In this document: positions 15,675-24,492 of the stretch, in pieces
How the letters are laid out: every line of letters begins with the position of its first letter
Numbering within the stretch: the stretch's first letter is position 1
Source: Chryseobacterium viscerum
GTDB taxonomy: Bacteria > Bacteroidota > Bacteroidia > Flavobacteriales > Weeksellaceae
DNA length: 64,000 nucleotides
Assembly: GCF_025949665.1 (NCBI RefSeq)
Contig: NZ_JAPDFT010000004.1
Coordinates: forward strand, 1-64,000
Direction: 5' to 3'
Translations under genes and position numbers: made by a program
The notes under the pieces: generated by a model
The model's database searches: none
What the model saw: the letters and a program-made list of their open reading frames with translations, nothing else
Told to the model about the DNA's origin: nothing

Positions 15675-18251
15675 TTATTTCTTAGCTGCAGGTTTCTTAG
15701 CCGCAGGCTTTTTTGCTGTTGTAGTTGTCTTCTTAGCAGTGGCTGCTTTTTTAGCTGCTGGTTTTTTCTTTTCTGCAAAAGCTTTAGGATCCTGATCTGT
15801 GATCCATTTTTTAACCTCATCTAAAGAAAGCTCTTTCAACTCATCTGCTTCGTATTTTGTATCGTCAGCTTTCTTCGGGATTTTAAACATTGCTTTTCCG
15901 AATTTGATGAAAGGTCCCCATCTTCCGTTTTCAATGGAAATTTTTTCTTTTTCCCACTGCTGGATATATCGGTTGGCTTCTTTTTCAAGTTTCGCATCAA
16001 TCAGTTCATTGATATCGCTTTGAGAAAGATTTTCAAAGTCATATTTCTTTGGGACATTTACGAAAATAGCTTTGTATTTAATAAATGGTCCGAATCTTCC
16101 TGTTCCTTTCGTTACCGGTTCCCCTTTATAAGTAGCAATTGGAGCATCCGCAATTTTCTTTTCATTGATAATTTCTTCTGCACGTTTCTGATCTACAGAA
16201 AGAGGGTCTTCTCCTTTCGGAATGCTGATATAGGTTTCTCCCCATTTCACATAAGGTCCAAATCTACCAACACCTACAGAAACTGGCTGTCCGTCAACTT
16301 CACTTAAATCGAAAGGCAGTTTGAATAGTTCTAATGCCTCTTCAAAAGTAATGGTTGCAATATTTTGTCCTGTCATTAATGAAGCAAAAACCGGTTTCTC
16401 TTCATCATCAGTTTCTCCAATCTGGATCATTGCCCCAAATCTTCCGATTCTTGCATGAACATTTTTACCCGTCTTCGGATCTACCCCTAATAGCCTGTCT
16501 CCGGTTGCACGGTCTGCATTTTCTTCTACGTCTTCAATTCTTGGGTGGAATTTTGAGTAGAAATTCGTCATCATTTCCTTCCATTTCTGGTCACCACTTG
16601 CAATTTCGTCAAAACTTTCTTCTACTCTTGCTGTGAAGCCATAATCAAGGATCTCTCTGAAGTTATCCGTCAGGAAATCATTTACCACTTCACCTATATC
16701 TGTAGGAATAAATTTATTTTTATCACCTCCGAATTTCTCTTCAAGAACTACTTTTTTGATCTTATCTTTGGCTAAAGACATTTTGATCACTTCACGCGTA
16801 TGCGGCTCAATTTCTCTCTTATCCACATATTCTCTGTTCTGAATCGTCTGAATCGTTGGAGCATAAGTAGAAGGTCTACCAATCCCTAATTCTTCAAGTT
16901 TTCTCACCAATCCTGCTTCGGTATATCTTGCACTTGGTCTTGTGAATTTTTCAGTAGCGGTAATGGTTTTATAGTTCAATACCTCTCCTACACTTACTTT
17001 AGGCAGCAATTTATCATTGTTCTCCTCATCTTCATCTTCTGTCTTCACAATACCGTAAGCTTTCAGGAAACCGTCAAAAATGATCACCTCTCCCTGCGCT
17101 TCAAAATGGTGGGGTAATGATGCATTCCCGATTTCGATCACAGTCTTTTCAATTTTGGCATTGGCCATCTGAGAAGCCAGTGTTCTTCTGTATATGAGTT
17201 GGTATAACTTATTCAGTTGTGCATCTCCTATACTTTTCACTCCAAAATCCGTAGGACGGATCGCTTCGTGAGCTTCCTGTGCTGAAGCAGATTTTGTAGT
17301 ATAATTTCTTGGAGAAGAATATTCTGCTCCGTATTCTGATGTAATTTGTTTTTTAGCTCCTTCAATTGCTTCCTGAGAAAGGTTTACGGAGTCTGTTCTC
17401 ATATAGGTAATGTACCCTTCTTCATACAGTCTTTGTGCCAGACGCATGGTGTTGGTTACATTATATCCAAGTCTTGAGGAAGCTTCCTGCTGTAGTGTAG
17501 AAGTTGTAAATGGAGCTGAAGCGGAACGTGTACCCGGCTTGGTTTCAACATTCAGAACTTTAAATTCTGTAGTTTTTGCCTGCTCAAGGAATTTTTCTGC
17601 ATCTTCTTCTTTTTCAAAGTCTTTTTTCAATTTAGCAGCTATTTCCTGCTCTGTTTTATTTAAAAAGATTCCGTCAAGTTTAAAACTTGCTTTTGGTGTA
17701 AACTCACGAATCTCTTTTTCTCTTTCAACAATTAATCGTACTGCTACAGACTGTACTCTTCCTGCAGATAATCCCGGCTTTACTTTCTTCCATAACACAG
17801 GTGACATTTCAAAACCTACAATTCTGTCCAGCACTCTTCTTGCCTGCTGGGCATTGACTAAGTTCTGATCTATATCTCTCGGATTGTCGATTGCTTTTAG
17901 AATGGCGTTTTTAGTAATCTCGTGGAAAACAATTCTTTTTCTGTTTTCAGGCTTCAATTTCAACTCATCCGCCAGGTGCCATGCAATAGCCTCCCCTTCG
18001 CGGTCCTCATCGGAAGCGAGCCATACCATATCTGCTTTCTTTACTGCAGCCTTTAATTCGGTTACCAATTTCTTCTTGTCTGCGGAAACTTCGTAATCGG
18101 GACTGAATGTAGTAAGGTCTATCCCCATTCCTTTTTTAGGTAGGTCCCGGATATGTCCAAAACTGGATTTCACTTCAAAATCCTTTCCTAAATATTTCTG
18201 AATAGTTTTTGCTTTTGCCGGGGACTCTACGATTACTAAATTTTTCGACAT
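15675..18251 (-). CDS. topA: DNA topoisomerase I
   Basis: Type IA topoisomerase that relaxes negative supercoils. I start at the ATG at 18251 (MSKNLVIVESPAKAKT); an upstream in-frame Met adds seven residues ahead of the Toprim domain and is unlikely. The 858-residue protein has the Toprim glutamate (VESPAKA, Glu9) and DEDREGEAIAWHL acidic cluster, then the active-site YMRTDSVNLS (catalytic Tyr about 290). Zinc fingers of the E. coli type are replaced by several C-terminal repeats with the pattern GRFGPFIK/GRWGPFIKFG, as usual in Bacteroidota. The final 40 residues are a Lys/Ala-rich tail (AKKPAAKK-like) that probably binds DNA. It has its own terminator. Confidence 0.96.
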   Translation of the reverse strand: MSKNLVIVESPAKAKTIQKYLGKDFEVKSSFGHIRDLPKKGMGIDLTTFSPDYEVSADKKKLVTELKAAVKKADMVWLASDEDREGEAIAWHLADELKLKPENRKRIVFHEITKNAILKAIDNPRDIDQNLVNAQQARRVLDRIVGFEMSPVLWKKVKPGLSAGRVQSVAVRLIVEREKEIREFTPKASFKLDGIFLNKTEQEIAAKLKKDFEKEEDAEKFLEQAKTTEFKVLNVETKPGTRSASAPFTTSTLQQEASSRLGYNVTNTMRLAQRLYEEGYITYMRTDSVNLSQEAIEGAKKQITSEYGAEYSSPRNYTTKSASAQEAHEAIRPTDFGVKSIGDAQLNKLYQLIYRRTLASQMANAKIEKTVIEIGNASLPHHFEAQGEVIIFDGFLKAYGIVKTEDEDEENNDKLLPKVSVGEVLNYKTITATEKFTRPSARYTEAGLVRKLEELGIGRPSTYAPTIQTIQNREYVDKREIEPHTREVIKMSLAKDKIKKVVLEEKFGGDKNKFIPTDIGEVVNDFLTDNFREILDYGFTARVEESFDEIASGDQKWKEMMTNFYSKFHPRIEDVEENADRATGDRLLGVDPKTGKNVHARIGRFGAMIQIGETDDEEKPVFASLMTGQNIATITFEEALELFKLPFDLSEVDGQPVSVGVGRFGPYVKWGETYISIPKGEDPLSVDQKRAEEIINEKKIADAPIATYKGEPVTKGTGRFGPFIKYKAIFVNVPKKYDFENLSQSDINELIDAKLEKEANRYIQQWEKEKISIENGRWGPFIKFGKAMFKIPKKADDTKYEADELKELSLDEVKKWITDQDPKAFAEKKKPAAKKAATAKKTTTTAKKPAAKKPAAKK

Positions 18252-18269
18252 TCTAACTAAAAATTTTTG

Positions 18270-18277
18270 CAAAAGTA
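18270..18277 (-). promoter_or_regulatory. Candidate topA -7 box
   Basis: TACTTTTG on the minus strand fits TAnnTTTG and ends 19 bases upstream of the chosen ATG, which supports the shorter topA start: the longer start at 18272 would lie inside this promoter box. Confidence 0.5.
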
Positions 18278-18474
18278 AAGCTTTTTTATTATATACTTTT
18301 TGTAAAACGGGTTTAATTTAACAATCCAGATGGTTTATACCCCTTTTCAGCACCCATTTTTTAAAGATTCAAGTCCTTTGTAGTGTAGGTTTTAGAGCGT
18401 TATATAGTTATCAACATTTCATGATATAGAATTTTTCATCAACCGTCATAGACGTAAAAGATATGTTTAGATGT

Positions 18475-18509
18475 AAAAAAGCAGAACAAGACACCTCATT
18501 CTGCTTTTT
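18475..18509 (-). terminator. Terminator of the T9SS cargo gene
   Basis: AAAAAGCAGAA and TTCTGCTTTTT form an 11-base stem around a 12-base loop, with T runs on both sides, so it could work in both directions. It lies 20 bases past the stop of the minus-strand gene at 18529. Confidence 0.85.
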
Positions 18510-18528
18510 AAATCCTCATTTTCAGAAT

Positions 18529-21500
18529 TTATCGTTTGATAATTTTCACAACCGCTTCCGAATTATTTATTCTTATCAAATACACTCCTGCACTCAAAGA
18601 TGACAGGTCAGTCTGATTATTTATAAACTGGCCGGACTTCACCATTTGTCCCAAAGCATTAAAAATCTGAAAATGATATTCTTTATTCTCCGAAGCCCTG
18701 ATATACAAAATATTGTAAACCGGACTTGGATATAAAGTAATCTTGTTCTCTGACATTTTAAATTCTGCATTCGCAGTACTCAATGTCGGACTATTGGCAA
18801 TTATTGTTATTCCGGAAGCAGGTCCTTCTTCATTACCGTTTGTATCATATTCTATTTTTACACATCGACATCCCGCACCAAAATACGGATCGTTATTATC
18901 ATGAAAAACCATAATTCTGTTGCTGGTAGAAGCAGCATCAAAAAGCACATTAATCGGTCTTCCCAAATAATTTGAATTCAAAGCTGCCGTCCACACAGCC
19001 GGATATTGAAAATTGAGAACATTGAAGGTTCCCTGTGCTGTCTGATTCGCAATCACGCTTCTGAAACCTCTTGATCCGGAATCAGGGTAATTTCCTAAAG
19101 AATATACAGAATTATTAAAGATATATCCTACTGTAGCATTGGTAGAATTTCTCACCCTGGTTCCTAAGTAATCAGTGGCAATATTATATGATGTAGCTAC
19201 ATTTTTATCTTTTTTATACCAGGGAGTCTGCCCGAAATCACTTCCTGAAACCAAAGCGACATTCATCAGATCTGGAATTCGCCATCCTTCCGGACAAGGA
19301 TCGAAAGGAGATTTCTTGCCGCCTCGTCCCCATCTGTCTGGAGCCAGATTGGGTTCTGTTGCCAGCCAGTCAGTTCCGTTGGTATAGTTGGGTGTTGCAC
19401 TATTATAAGGAGCAAACGTACTTGGAATCATATATACCAAAGGGTTTTTAACCGAATAAGACAGTATCTTGGAAACCCGATCTACCGGCTTATCTGTGCT
19501 CTGCACATTAGCTGCTGCAGCGTAGGTATTGTAAGGAACTATATAACTACCGGAAAGATTATTATAATCAGCCGAAGTAAGCACAGTATAGGAAACATTT
19601 CCATTGGCTGCAGCAGTTCCTAAAGAAATATTGTAGAAACTTCTGTTGTCTGCATTTTGGAATGCAGGAATAGGATCTTTTCTTCCCCATTGATAGTGCA
19701 ATCCTGTAGAAGCGCGTATTTTCAGAAGCTCATCGGCAGTGGGCGCAAGAGGATTTGCAACATTAGGAAAAGCATCTGTTGCCCCAAGATTACGATCCAT
19801 GAAAGTTGTCTGGAATATCACATCCGCTTTGTTTACATAATTCACATAATTTGTCACTGCCGCAGGAGGCTCTGTAGTATAGGTATAAGACTGTATAGGA
19901 GAATCTGTAACCCAGATGTGCCAACTCCAATATACCGGAGCTGATATACTGCCGTTATGCAAGGTTATTACAGCATTTCCACTCTGGTCAGGAGCTATTT
20001 CTACAGCTATCTTTGAATTAGCAATACCCTGTAATGAAGAAGGTGACGGATTTACTATTGAAATTTTACTGATAAGACCAGCATTCGTAGTCCAGAGAAC
20101 ATTTCCTTTTAAATTATTAAAATTGGAAGGATTTAATATCTCTGCATTATTCAACAATTGACTTTGTACTGAAAATGCCTTACTTACCGGAATTTCAATG
20201 ACAGCAGCTGTTCCGCTTTTAACCATCTGGTAGGTATTCGGATTATCTATCCCTTCTTTATATTCTGTGGCTGCAGGCAGATATTCTGTAGGAAAATCAT
20301 AATCATTGACAAGATATAAAGGATCTTTTATACATCGGCATCCATTGGCGTCTGAAGTATACATTACTGACATAGGAAAGTAATAATAACGTCCTTTGAT
20401 ATTGGGATAATTAGCATCCGGGATATCAGGCTGCGTCTTATCCGGAATCATAGAAAGTCCTCTAACGGTAACTGCCGGAGAAGCATCGAACTGCCGTGCC
20501 ATAGTAGCCGTCCACAATGCAATATGGTGCTGATCACTATACTGTCCCAAATGAGCTGCCCTGATAAGCTGTCCGTTTCCCGGGAAGACTCCCATATTGT
20601 ATCCTCCAACTGCAGAAAGATCAAAACCAAGATTAGGATACACTTTAAATCCTGCCATAAATACGGGAAGTCCTGCATTAGTAGGTTTTATAATATGATA
20701 ATTATTGGTTTCAAAAACATTCTTCGCCATATTGGTTTTTACACCAAAAGGAGAAAAGTCTATTCTGATATCGTCCACATAGGATCCGGAGGCAAGATTC
20801 GCTACCAGCATAGAAGGTATACGCCATCCGTTGGGACAAGGGTCATAAGAAGATTTATCCCTGTAAGGTTTTGCTTTGTCATCGGTATTATAAACAGCTT
20901 CTATTTTCCCCTGTGCATTATCAGACCAAAGGTTAAGCTCTGAAAGCCTGTTAGTAGGTAAAGTTGTAGATTTTCCAAACCAATTAACAGGAAGATTGAT
21001 ATTATTGTTGTAATAAGCCTGACCGGAATTATCCTCTTTATTGACATAGATAAGACTCAAGGGATTTTTTACAGAAAGCCTTAAGTTATTGGTAACTTCT
21101 GCACCGGAGAGTAAAACGAATTTGCTAAGATCATCAATACTTACAGCATTGGTCATATTTTTCGCGGCTCTATGTCTGACTCTCCCTATGGATCCTGAAG
21201 CTTCATAGAAATCATTTCCTCTGGTAACCAATGGCGGAATTGGATCTTTTCGTCCCCACTGGTAAAGAAGCCCCATACTTTTGTTCCAGTCTGACGCGGT
21301 GATAGAGCTTGTAAGTGCTCCCAAATTCCTGTCCATCCATTTCCAGTCTGTATCCGGAATCACTTCAGTGGTACCATCAGACTTCATCCTTTTAACGTTA
21401 TTGAAACTTCGATAAGCACTCCCATTTGTAGGGTCATCAGTAACCCAGATATGCCAGCTCCAATAGATTTCTCCATTCACCTTAAAAGCCACCACTGCAT

Positions 21501-21942
21501 TACCTTTTTTTGTTTTGTTGATGGGGACTTTGATTTTAGCATCCTGCCCCGTCCCTATTATTTCGAGAGCATAATTTACCCCTGATTTTATCAGACCATG
21601 AACATCTTCCCACAGTACGTCTGCAGTCACTGTTCCTACCGGAATCCCATTTCCGTTGAGATAACCGCCTCCTTCCCACATCGCATATGCTTTCTTTACC
21701 GGGACCAGCAAACCTTCACTATTCTGACTGGGATCAAAGATGTAACTGTTTGGTGCTTTTTTCCAATCCGGGAGCAACAGTTTTGCCCATTCACCCACCG
21801 GCCTGGTGAGTGAGTCTATATGACGAGTAATCAATACATCATGCTCAACTGAGGGAAGATGTCCTCTGACATTACCTTTAGAACAAATTCCCAACGATAT
21901 CAGGCAGATAGCTGCCGCTAATTTTCCAACTAACCTTTTCAT
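18529..21942 (-). CDS. Large T9SS-sorted protein with two FISUMP-like repeats
   Basis: A 1137-residue secreted protein. It has a signal peptide (1-23) and a C-terminal type A sorting domain (about 1065-1137: ITLYPSPVYNILYI, then IFNALGQMVKSG, ending in VVKIIKR), so it should cross the outer membrane by type IX secretion. The body is an internal duplication offset by about 512 residues. WHIWVTD occurs near 161 and 672, WMDRNLGA/FMDRNLGA and YQWGRKDPIP follow each, and DPCPNGWRIP / DPCPEGWRIP occur near 365 and 880. These motifs resemble the Fibrobacter succinogenes major domain (FISUMP). Its role, perhaps surface adhesion, is unknown. It is transcribed alone. Confidence 0.88.
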   Translation of the reverse strand: MKRLVGKLAAAICLISLGICSKGNVRGHLPSVEHDVLITRHIDSLTRPVGEWAKLLLPDWKKAPNSYIFDPSQNSEGLLVPVKKAYAMWEGGGYLNGNGIPVGTVTADVLWEDVHGLIKSGVNYALEIIGTGQDAKIKVPINKTKKGNAVVAFKVNGEIYWSWHIWVTDDPTNGSAYRSFNNVKRMKSDGTTEVIPDTDWKWMDRNLGALTSSITASDWNKSMGLLYQWGRKDPIPPLVTRGNDFYEASGSIGRVRHRAAKNMTNAVSIDDLSKFVLLSGAEVTNNLRLSVKNPLSLIYVNKEDNSGQAYYNNNINLPVNWFGKSTTLPTNRLSELNLWSDNAQGKIEAVYNTDDKAKPYRDKSSYDPCPNGWRIPSMLVANLASGSYVDDIRIDFSPFGVKTNMAKNVFETNNYHIIKPTNAGLPVFMAGFKVYPNLGFDLSAVGGYNMGVFPGNGQLIRAAHLGQYSDQHHIALWTATMARQFDASPAVTVRGLSMIPDKTQPDIPDANYPNIKGRYYYFPMSVMYTSDANGCRCIKDPLYLVNDYDFPTEYLPAATEYKEGIDNPNTYQMVKSGTAAVIEIPVSKAFSVQSQLLNNAEILNPSNFNNLKGNVLWTTNAGLISKISIVNPSPSSLQGIANSKIAVEIAPDQSGNAVITLHNGSISAPVYWSWHIWVTDSPIQSYTYTTEPPAAVTNYVNYVNKADVIFQTTFMDRNLGATDAFPNVANPLAPTADELLKIRASTGLHYQWGRKDPIPAFQNADNRSFYNISLGTAAANGNVSYTVLTSADYNNLSGSYIVPYNTYAAAANVQSTDKPVDRVSKILSYSVKNPLVYMIPSTFAPYNSATPNYTNGTDWLATEPNLAPDRWGRGGKKSPFDPCPEGWRIPDLMNVALVSGSDFGQTPWYKKDKNVATSYNIATDYLGTRVRNSTNATVGYIFNNSVYSLGNYPDSGSRGFRSVIANQTAQGTFNVLNFQYPAVWTAALNSNYLGRPINVLFDAASTSNRIMVFHDNNDPYFGAGCRCVKIEYDTNGNEEGPASGITIIANSPTLSTANAEFKMSENKITLYPSPVYNILYIRASENKEYHFQIFNALGQMVKSGQFINNQTDLSSLSAGVYLIRINNSEAVVKIIKR

Positions 21943-22107
21943 ATCTTATGGATTTGAGTGTCATTACCGAAATACAATTTTTAAGCCCTCATCAACAAAA
22001 ATAGATTTATTTTATAAATAAAAATAAGATATTTATATTATGTTATTAATAATATAATCAAAACCCTTATCAGCAATACAAATCCAAACAACATTTTTGC
22101 ATAAAAA

Positions 22108-22129
22108 AAGACAGCTAAAAAGCTGTCTT
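22108..22129 (-). terminator. Terminator of the EpsG-like pair
   Basis: A perfect 9-base stem (AAGACAGCT / AGCTGTCTT) with an AAAA loop (TTTT on the minus strand), followed by a TTTTTTATG tract on the minus strand. Confidence 0.88.
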
Positions 22130-22151
22130 CATATTTTTTACCTCCAAAATA

Positions 22152-23291
22152 CTATGGAAGAATATGGTTTTTGTAACGTTCTATTGAGAATCGTCCCGCC
22201 TTGATATTATTAAAGAGTGAGAAAACAACAAAGTTGAAGACGACAAGTGAAATGATAAACGCATAAATCATGTTCTTGGTTCTCGCAGAAACAACATACA
22301 TGGCATTTGGAATAATAATATACGAGAACCCAATGAAAGCTCCTGCAAGTCTCGAGGAGAAAATAGGGTTATTTCTAAAGATAAAGTACAGGCAAATACC
22401 GATGACAGCATAGTTTCTATGGTATTCATAATAAGGATAAAGCTCTTTCATCTTAGTATCAAAAACAAAAAGAAAGAAGGTCAAAATCGCCATCATCACC
22501 TCCGGAATCCCGATACCACCATTCAATCGCTGTACCGTTTCATCCATATATCCGTTGAAACCTTCTACAAGCGTACTATTCGAGGCCATTCCATCCAGGA
22601 AGCCTCCAAAACTCCTGTATATTTCAAACGGAGAGAGAAAGACCGAGCCTATAATCATAATCAGCATTACCGTTTTGTTCAGGGGAACACGGGCCAGCCA
22701 GTACATTGGCAGGAATAAATAACAGACACTGTGTATACCTGATCCTATAAATATGAAAAATAAGTAATGCCAGAATTTCCGTTCTTTGATGTATCGTATT
22801 GCAAAGTAAACGATAAAGGTCCCGAGGTTTTGTCTGATCTGCCCACTTTCTCCGATAAAAAAGTTGGGAATAAACATAAAAAGAGTGAAGGTAAACGGAT
22901 AAAATGTATTGTCTTCTGTATATTCTACTTTAAAGATCATCGCGAAAATAGCAATGACCAGCGTCAGCATATAAAAAGGGGCATTAAAAAAATTGAGAAG
23001 TATTTTATTAATCAATGTATACAGCCACTCTACATCCAGGTTTTCAGATCCTTCCATGTGGAGCATCTTCATAAAGATACTGTAATAGCTTTTGGTATCA
23101 GAATAAATATAAATTCCTTTGTAACTTCCGTAGTCAGGACCTACCTCATTTCTAAGCCCGGCAATAAGAATAAAATAAACAGCAAGAAACCAGAACCATT
23201 TTTTATCAACCTTTTTTCCATACACTTCCTGAATACTGAAGAACAGCATATAGACGATGGCAATAATATAATATGGATGTAGTAAACTCAT
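22152..23291 (-). CDS. EpsG-family membrane protein
   Basis: A 379-residue inner-membrane protein with about ten hydrophobic segments. The early GLRNEVGPDYGSYKGIY motif (about residues 46-62) is characteristic of EpsG-type proteins, which act as polymerases in exopolysaccharide synthesis in other bacteria. It starts 1 base after its upstream neighbour stops and ends at a strong terminator, so the pair forms a two-gene operon. No glycosyltransferase is adjacent, and the glycan they serve is not apparent. The assignment to EpsG rests on the motif and topology. Confidence 0.82.
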   Translation of the reverse strand: MSLLHPYYIIAIVYMLFFSIQEVYGKKVDKKWFWFLAVYFILIAGLRNEVGPDYGSYKGIYIYSDTKSYYSIFMKMLHMEGSENLDVEWLYTLINKILLNFFNAPFYMLTLVIAIFAMIFKVEYTEDNTFYPFTFTLFMFIPNFFIGESGQIRQNLGTFIVYFAIRYIKERKFWHYLFFIFIGSGIHSVCYLFLPMYWLARVPLNKTVMLIMIIGSVFLSPFEIYRSFGGFLDGMASNSTLVEGFNGYMDETVQRLNGGIGIPEVMMAILTFFLFVFDTKMKELYPYYEYHRNYAVIGICLYFIFRNNPIFSSRLAGAFIGFSYIIIPNAMYVVSARTKNMIYAFIISLVVFNFVVFSLFNNIKAGRFSIERYKNHILP

Positions 23292-23292
23292 G

Positions 23293-24300
23293 CTAAATCT
23301 CTGATGTTTTTTTAAACTGATGATATGCCGTAATAATTCCGGTCAGAATTAAGGGCAGAAAAAGTCTCACCTCCCAAAAAAGACCTACTAATGTGATCAT
23401 GATAAGGTAAGGGATTGAAAAGAAAAAATATTTTCCAAAAACGTTTCTGTTTTCTTCGTCAGTACAAAGCCTGTATATAAAGTAAATCACAATAATGGCA
23501 AAAATCAATCCTGCAAGATTAAAAGGACTGGAAAAGTTCCTGTTGATATAAAAGCCTTCTACAAAAGTAGTTTCATCCTGAACAAGCACAGCTCTTAATC
23601 CCAGATAAGGAACAAGAAAGGCAATAACCAGAGGTATTATTTTCAAGATCATCTGATAATTTCCTTTTTTCAATTCAGCAATATTGAAAAATACCGCGGC
23701 AAAGAAAGCAATATTCAGACAGGCTGTTTCTCTTACCAATGTGGAGATTGCGATAAGCCCAATGAGGATAAAAAAGAAGATATTTTTCCTGGTATCCAGA
23801 AATTTCAGTGTTAAAAACACACCTGTCAGATAGCAGAAAAGGGCAATAGTATCACAGTTTGTTGGTGCATACTGAGTTATTACGATAAAAAAAACAGATA
23901 AAAGGTGGATAATTCTTCTTGCATTAAGGTTTAGCAGAAGTCCTGTGGATTTCAGTTTAAATACAGCATTTAAGATCAGGGAGCATCCAATGAAAAACAC
24001 ACTATTCATCAGGAAAAGCCCATGGTAGAACGGCGTTCCGTTTTTGGACAAAAAATCTTTAAAGAAAGAAAAGGGACCATTGATCAGATCATACATTAAA
24101 TCTGTCATCTGCACACTCAGGTAATTGGGAATCACTCTGTAGGCGTATACCGAGGAAAATAAAAAGTCAGGCGTTGTTTCTGATGTTTTCAGTCTTGTAT
24201 ACGAAGATTCAAATCCATAATAAGACATGGCAAACAACAGAAGCGGAAGTACTATTACAAATAGAAATCCGTTTATTTTTTCATCATTTCTTTTCAACAT
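23293..24300 (-). CDS. Multi-pass membrane protein of unknown function
   Basis: This 335-residue protein has about eight to nine predicted membrane segments. I do not recognise the family. Visible motifs are SSVYAYRVIPNYLSVQ (about 49-64), TNCDTIALFCYLTG (about 147-160), LVRETACLNIAFF (about 186-198) and a C-terminal WEVRLFLPLILTG (about 310-322). The E-x-R pattern near the end is seen in several membrane polysaccharide enzymes and glycosyltransferase C-like proteins. Co-transcription with the EpsG-like gene suggests a shared role in a glycan pathway. That is inference only. Confidence 0.72.
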   Translation of the reverse strand: MLKRNDEKINGFLFVIVLPLLLFAMSYYGFESSYTRLKTSETTPDFLFSSVYAYRVIPNYLSVQMTDLMYDLINGPFSFFKDFLSKNGTPFYHGLFLMNSVFFIGCSLILNAVFKLKSTGLLLNLNARRIIHLLSVFFIVITQYAPTNCDTIALFCYLTGVFLTLKFLDTRKNIFFFILIGLIAISTLVRETACLNIAFFAAVFFNIAELKKGNYQMILKIIPLVIAFLVPYLGLRAVLVQDETTFVEGFYINRNFSSPFNLAGLIFAIIVIYFIYRLCTDEENRNVFGKYFFFSIPYLIMITLVGLFWEVRLFLPLILTGIITAYHQFKKTSEI

Positions 24301-24371
24301 ATCTAAAACAGATTCTTATTTTTTAATAATAATTGTTATTTAAAATACATTTTTTTAAAGGGGAACTTTTG

Positions 24372-24379
24372 CAAAAGTA
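24372..24379 (-). promoter_or_regulatory. Candidate -7 box of the EpsG-like operon
   Basis: TACTTTTG on the minus strand fits TAnnTTTG. It lies 72 bases upstream of the start at 24300 and back to back with the flexirubin promoter at 24444-24473. Confidence 0.45.
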
Positions 24380-24443
24380 GAATATTTTTTCATTCTTCCT
24401 AGAATATTTTATTGATTTTCAGTCAAAACTTATCTCTAACTAT

Positions 24444-24473
24444 TTTGAACTAATGCTTAAAAAATTAAATTTG
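24444..24473 (+). promoter_or_regulatory. Candidate promoter of flexirubin block one
   Basis: TTTG (24444-24447) and TAAATTTG (24466-24473) are separated by 18 bases, an excellent fit to the Bacteroidota promoter. The -7 box ends 19 bases before the ATG of the MMPL fusion gene. Confidence 0.75.
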
Positions 24474-24492
24474 CAGACTTGATTTACATGCA

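Noticed and set aside
15675..15795. Plus-strand reading frame of alternating Ala/Phe sequence opposite the topA end
   Set aside because: It is the antisense shadow of the Lys/Ala-rich tail of TopA and has no promoter or conserved start.
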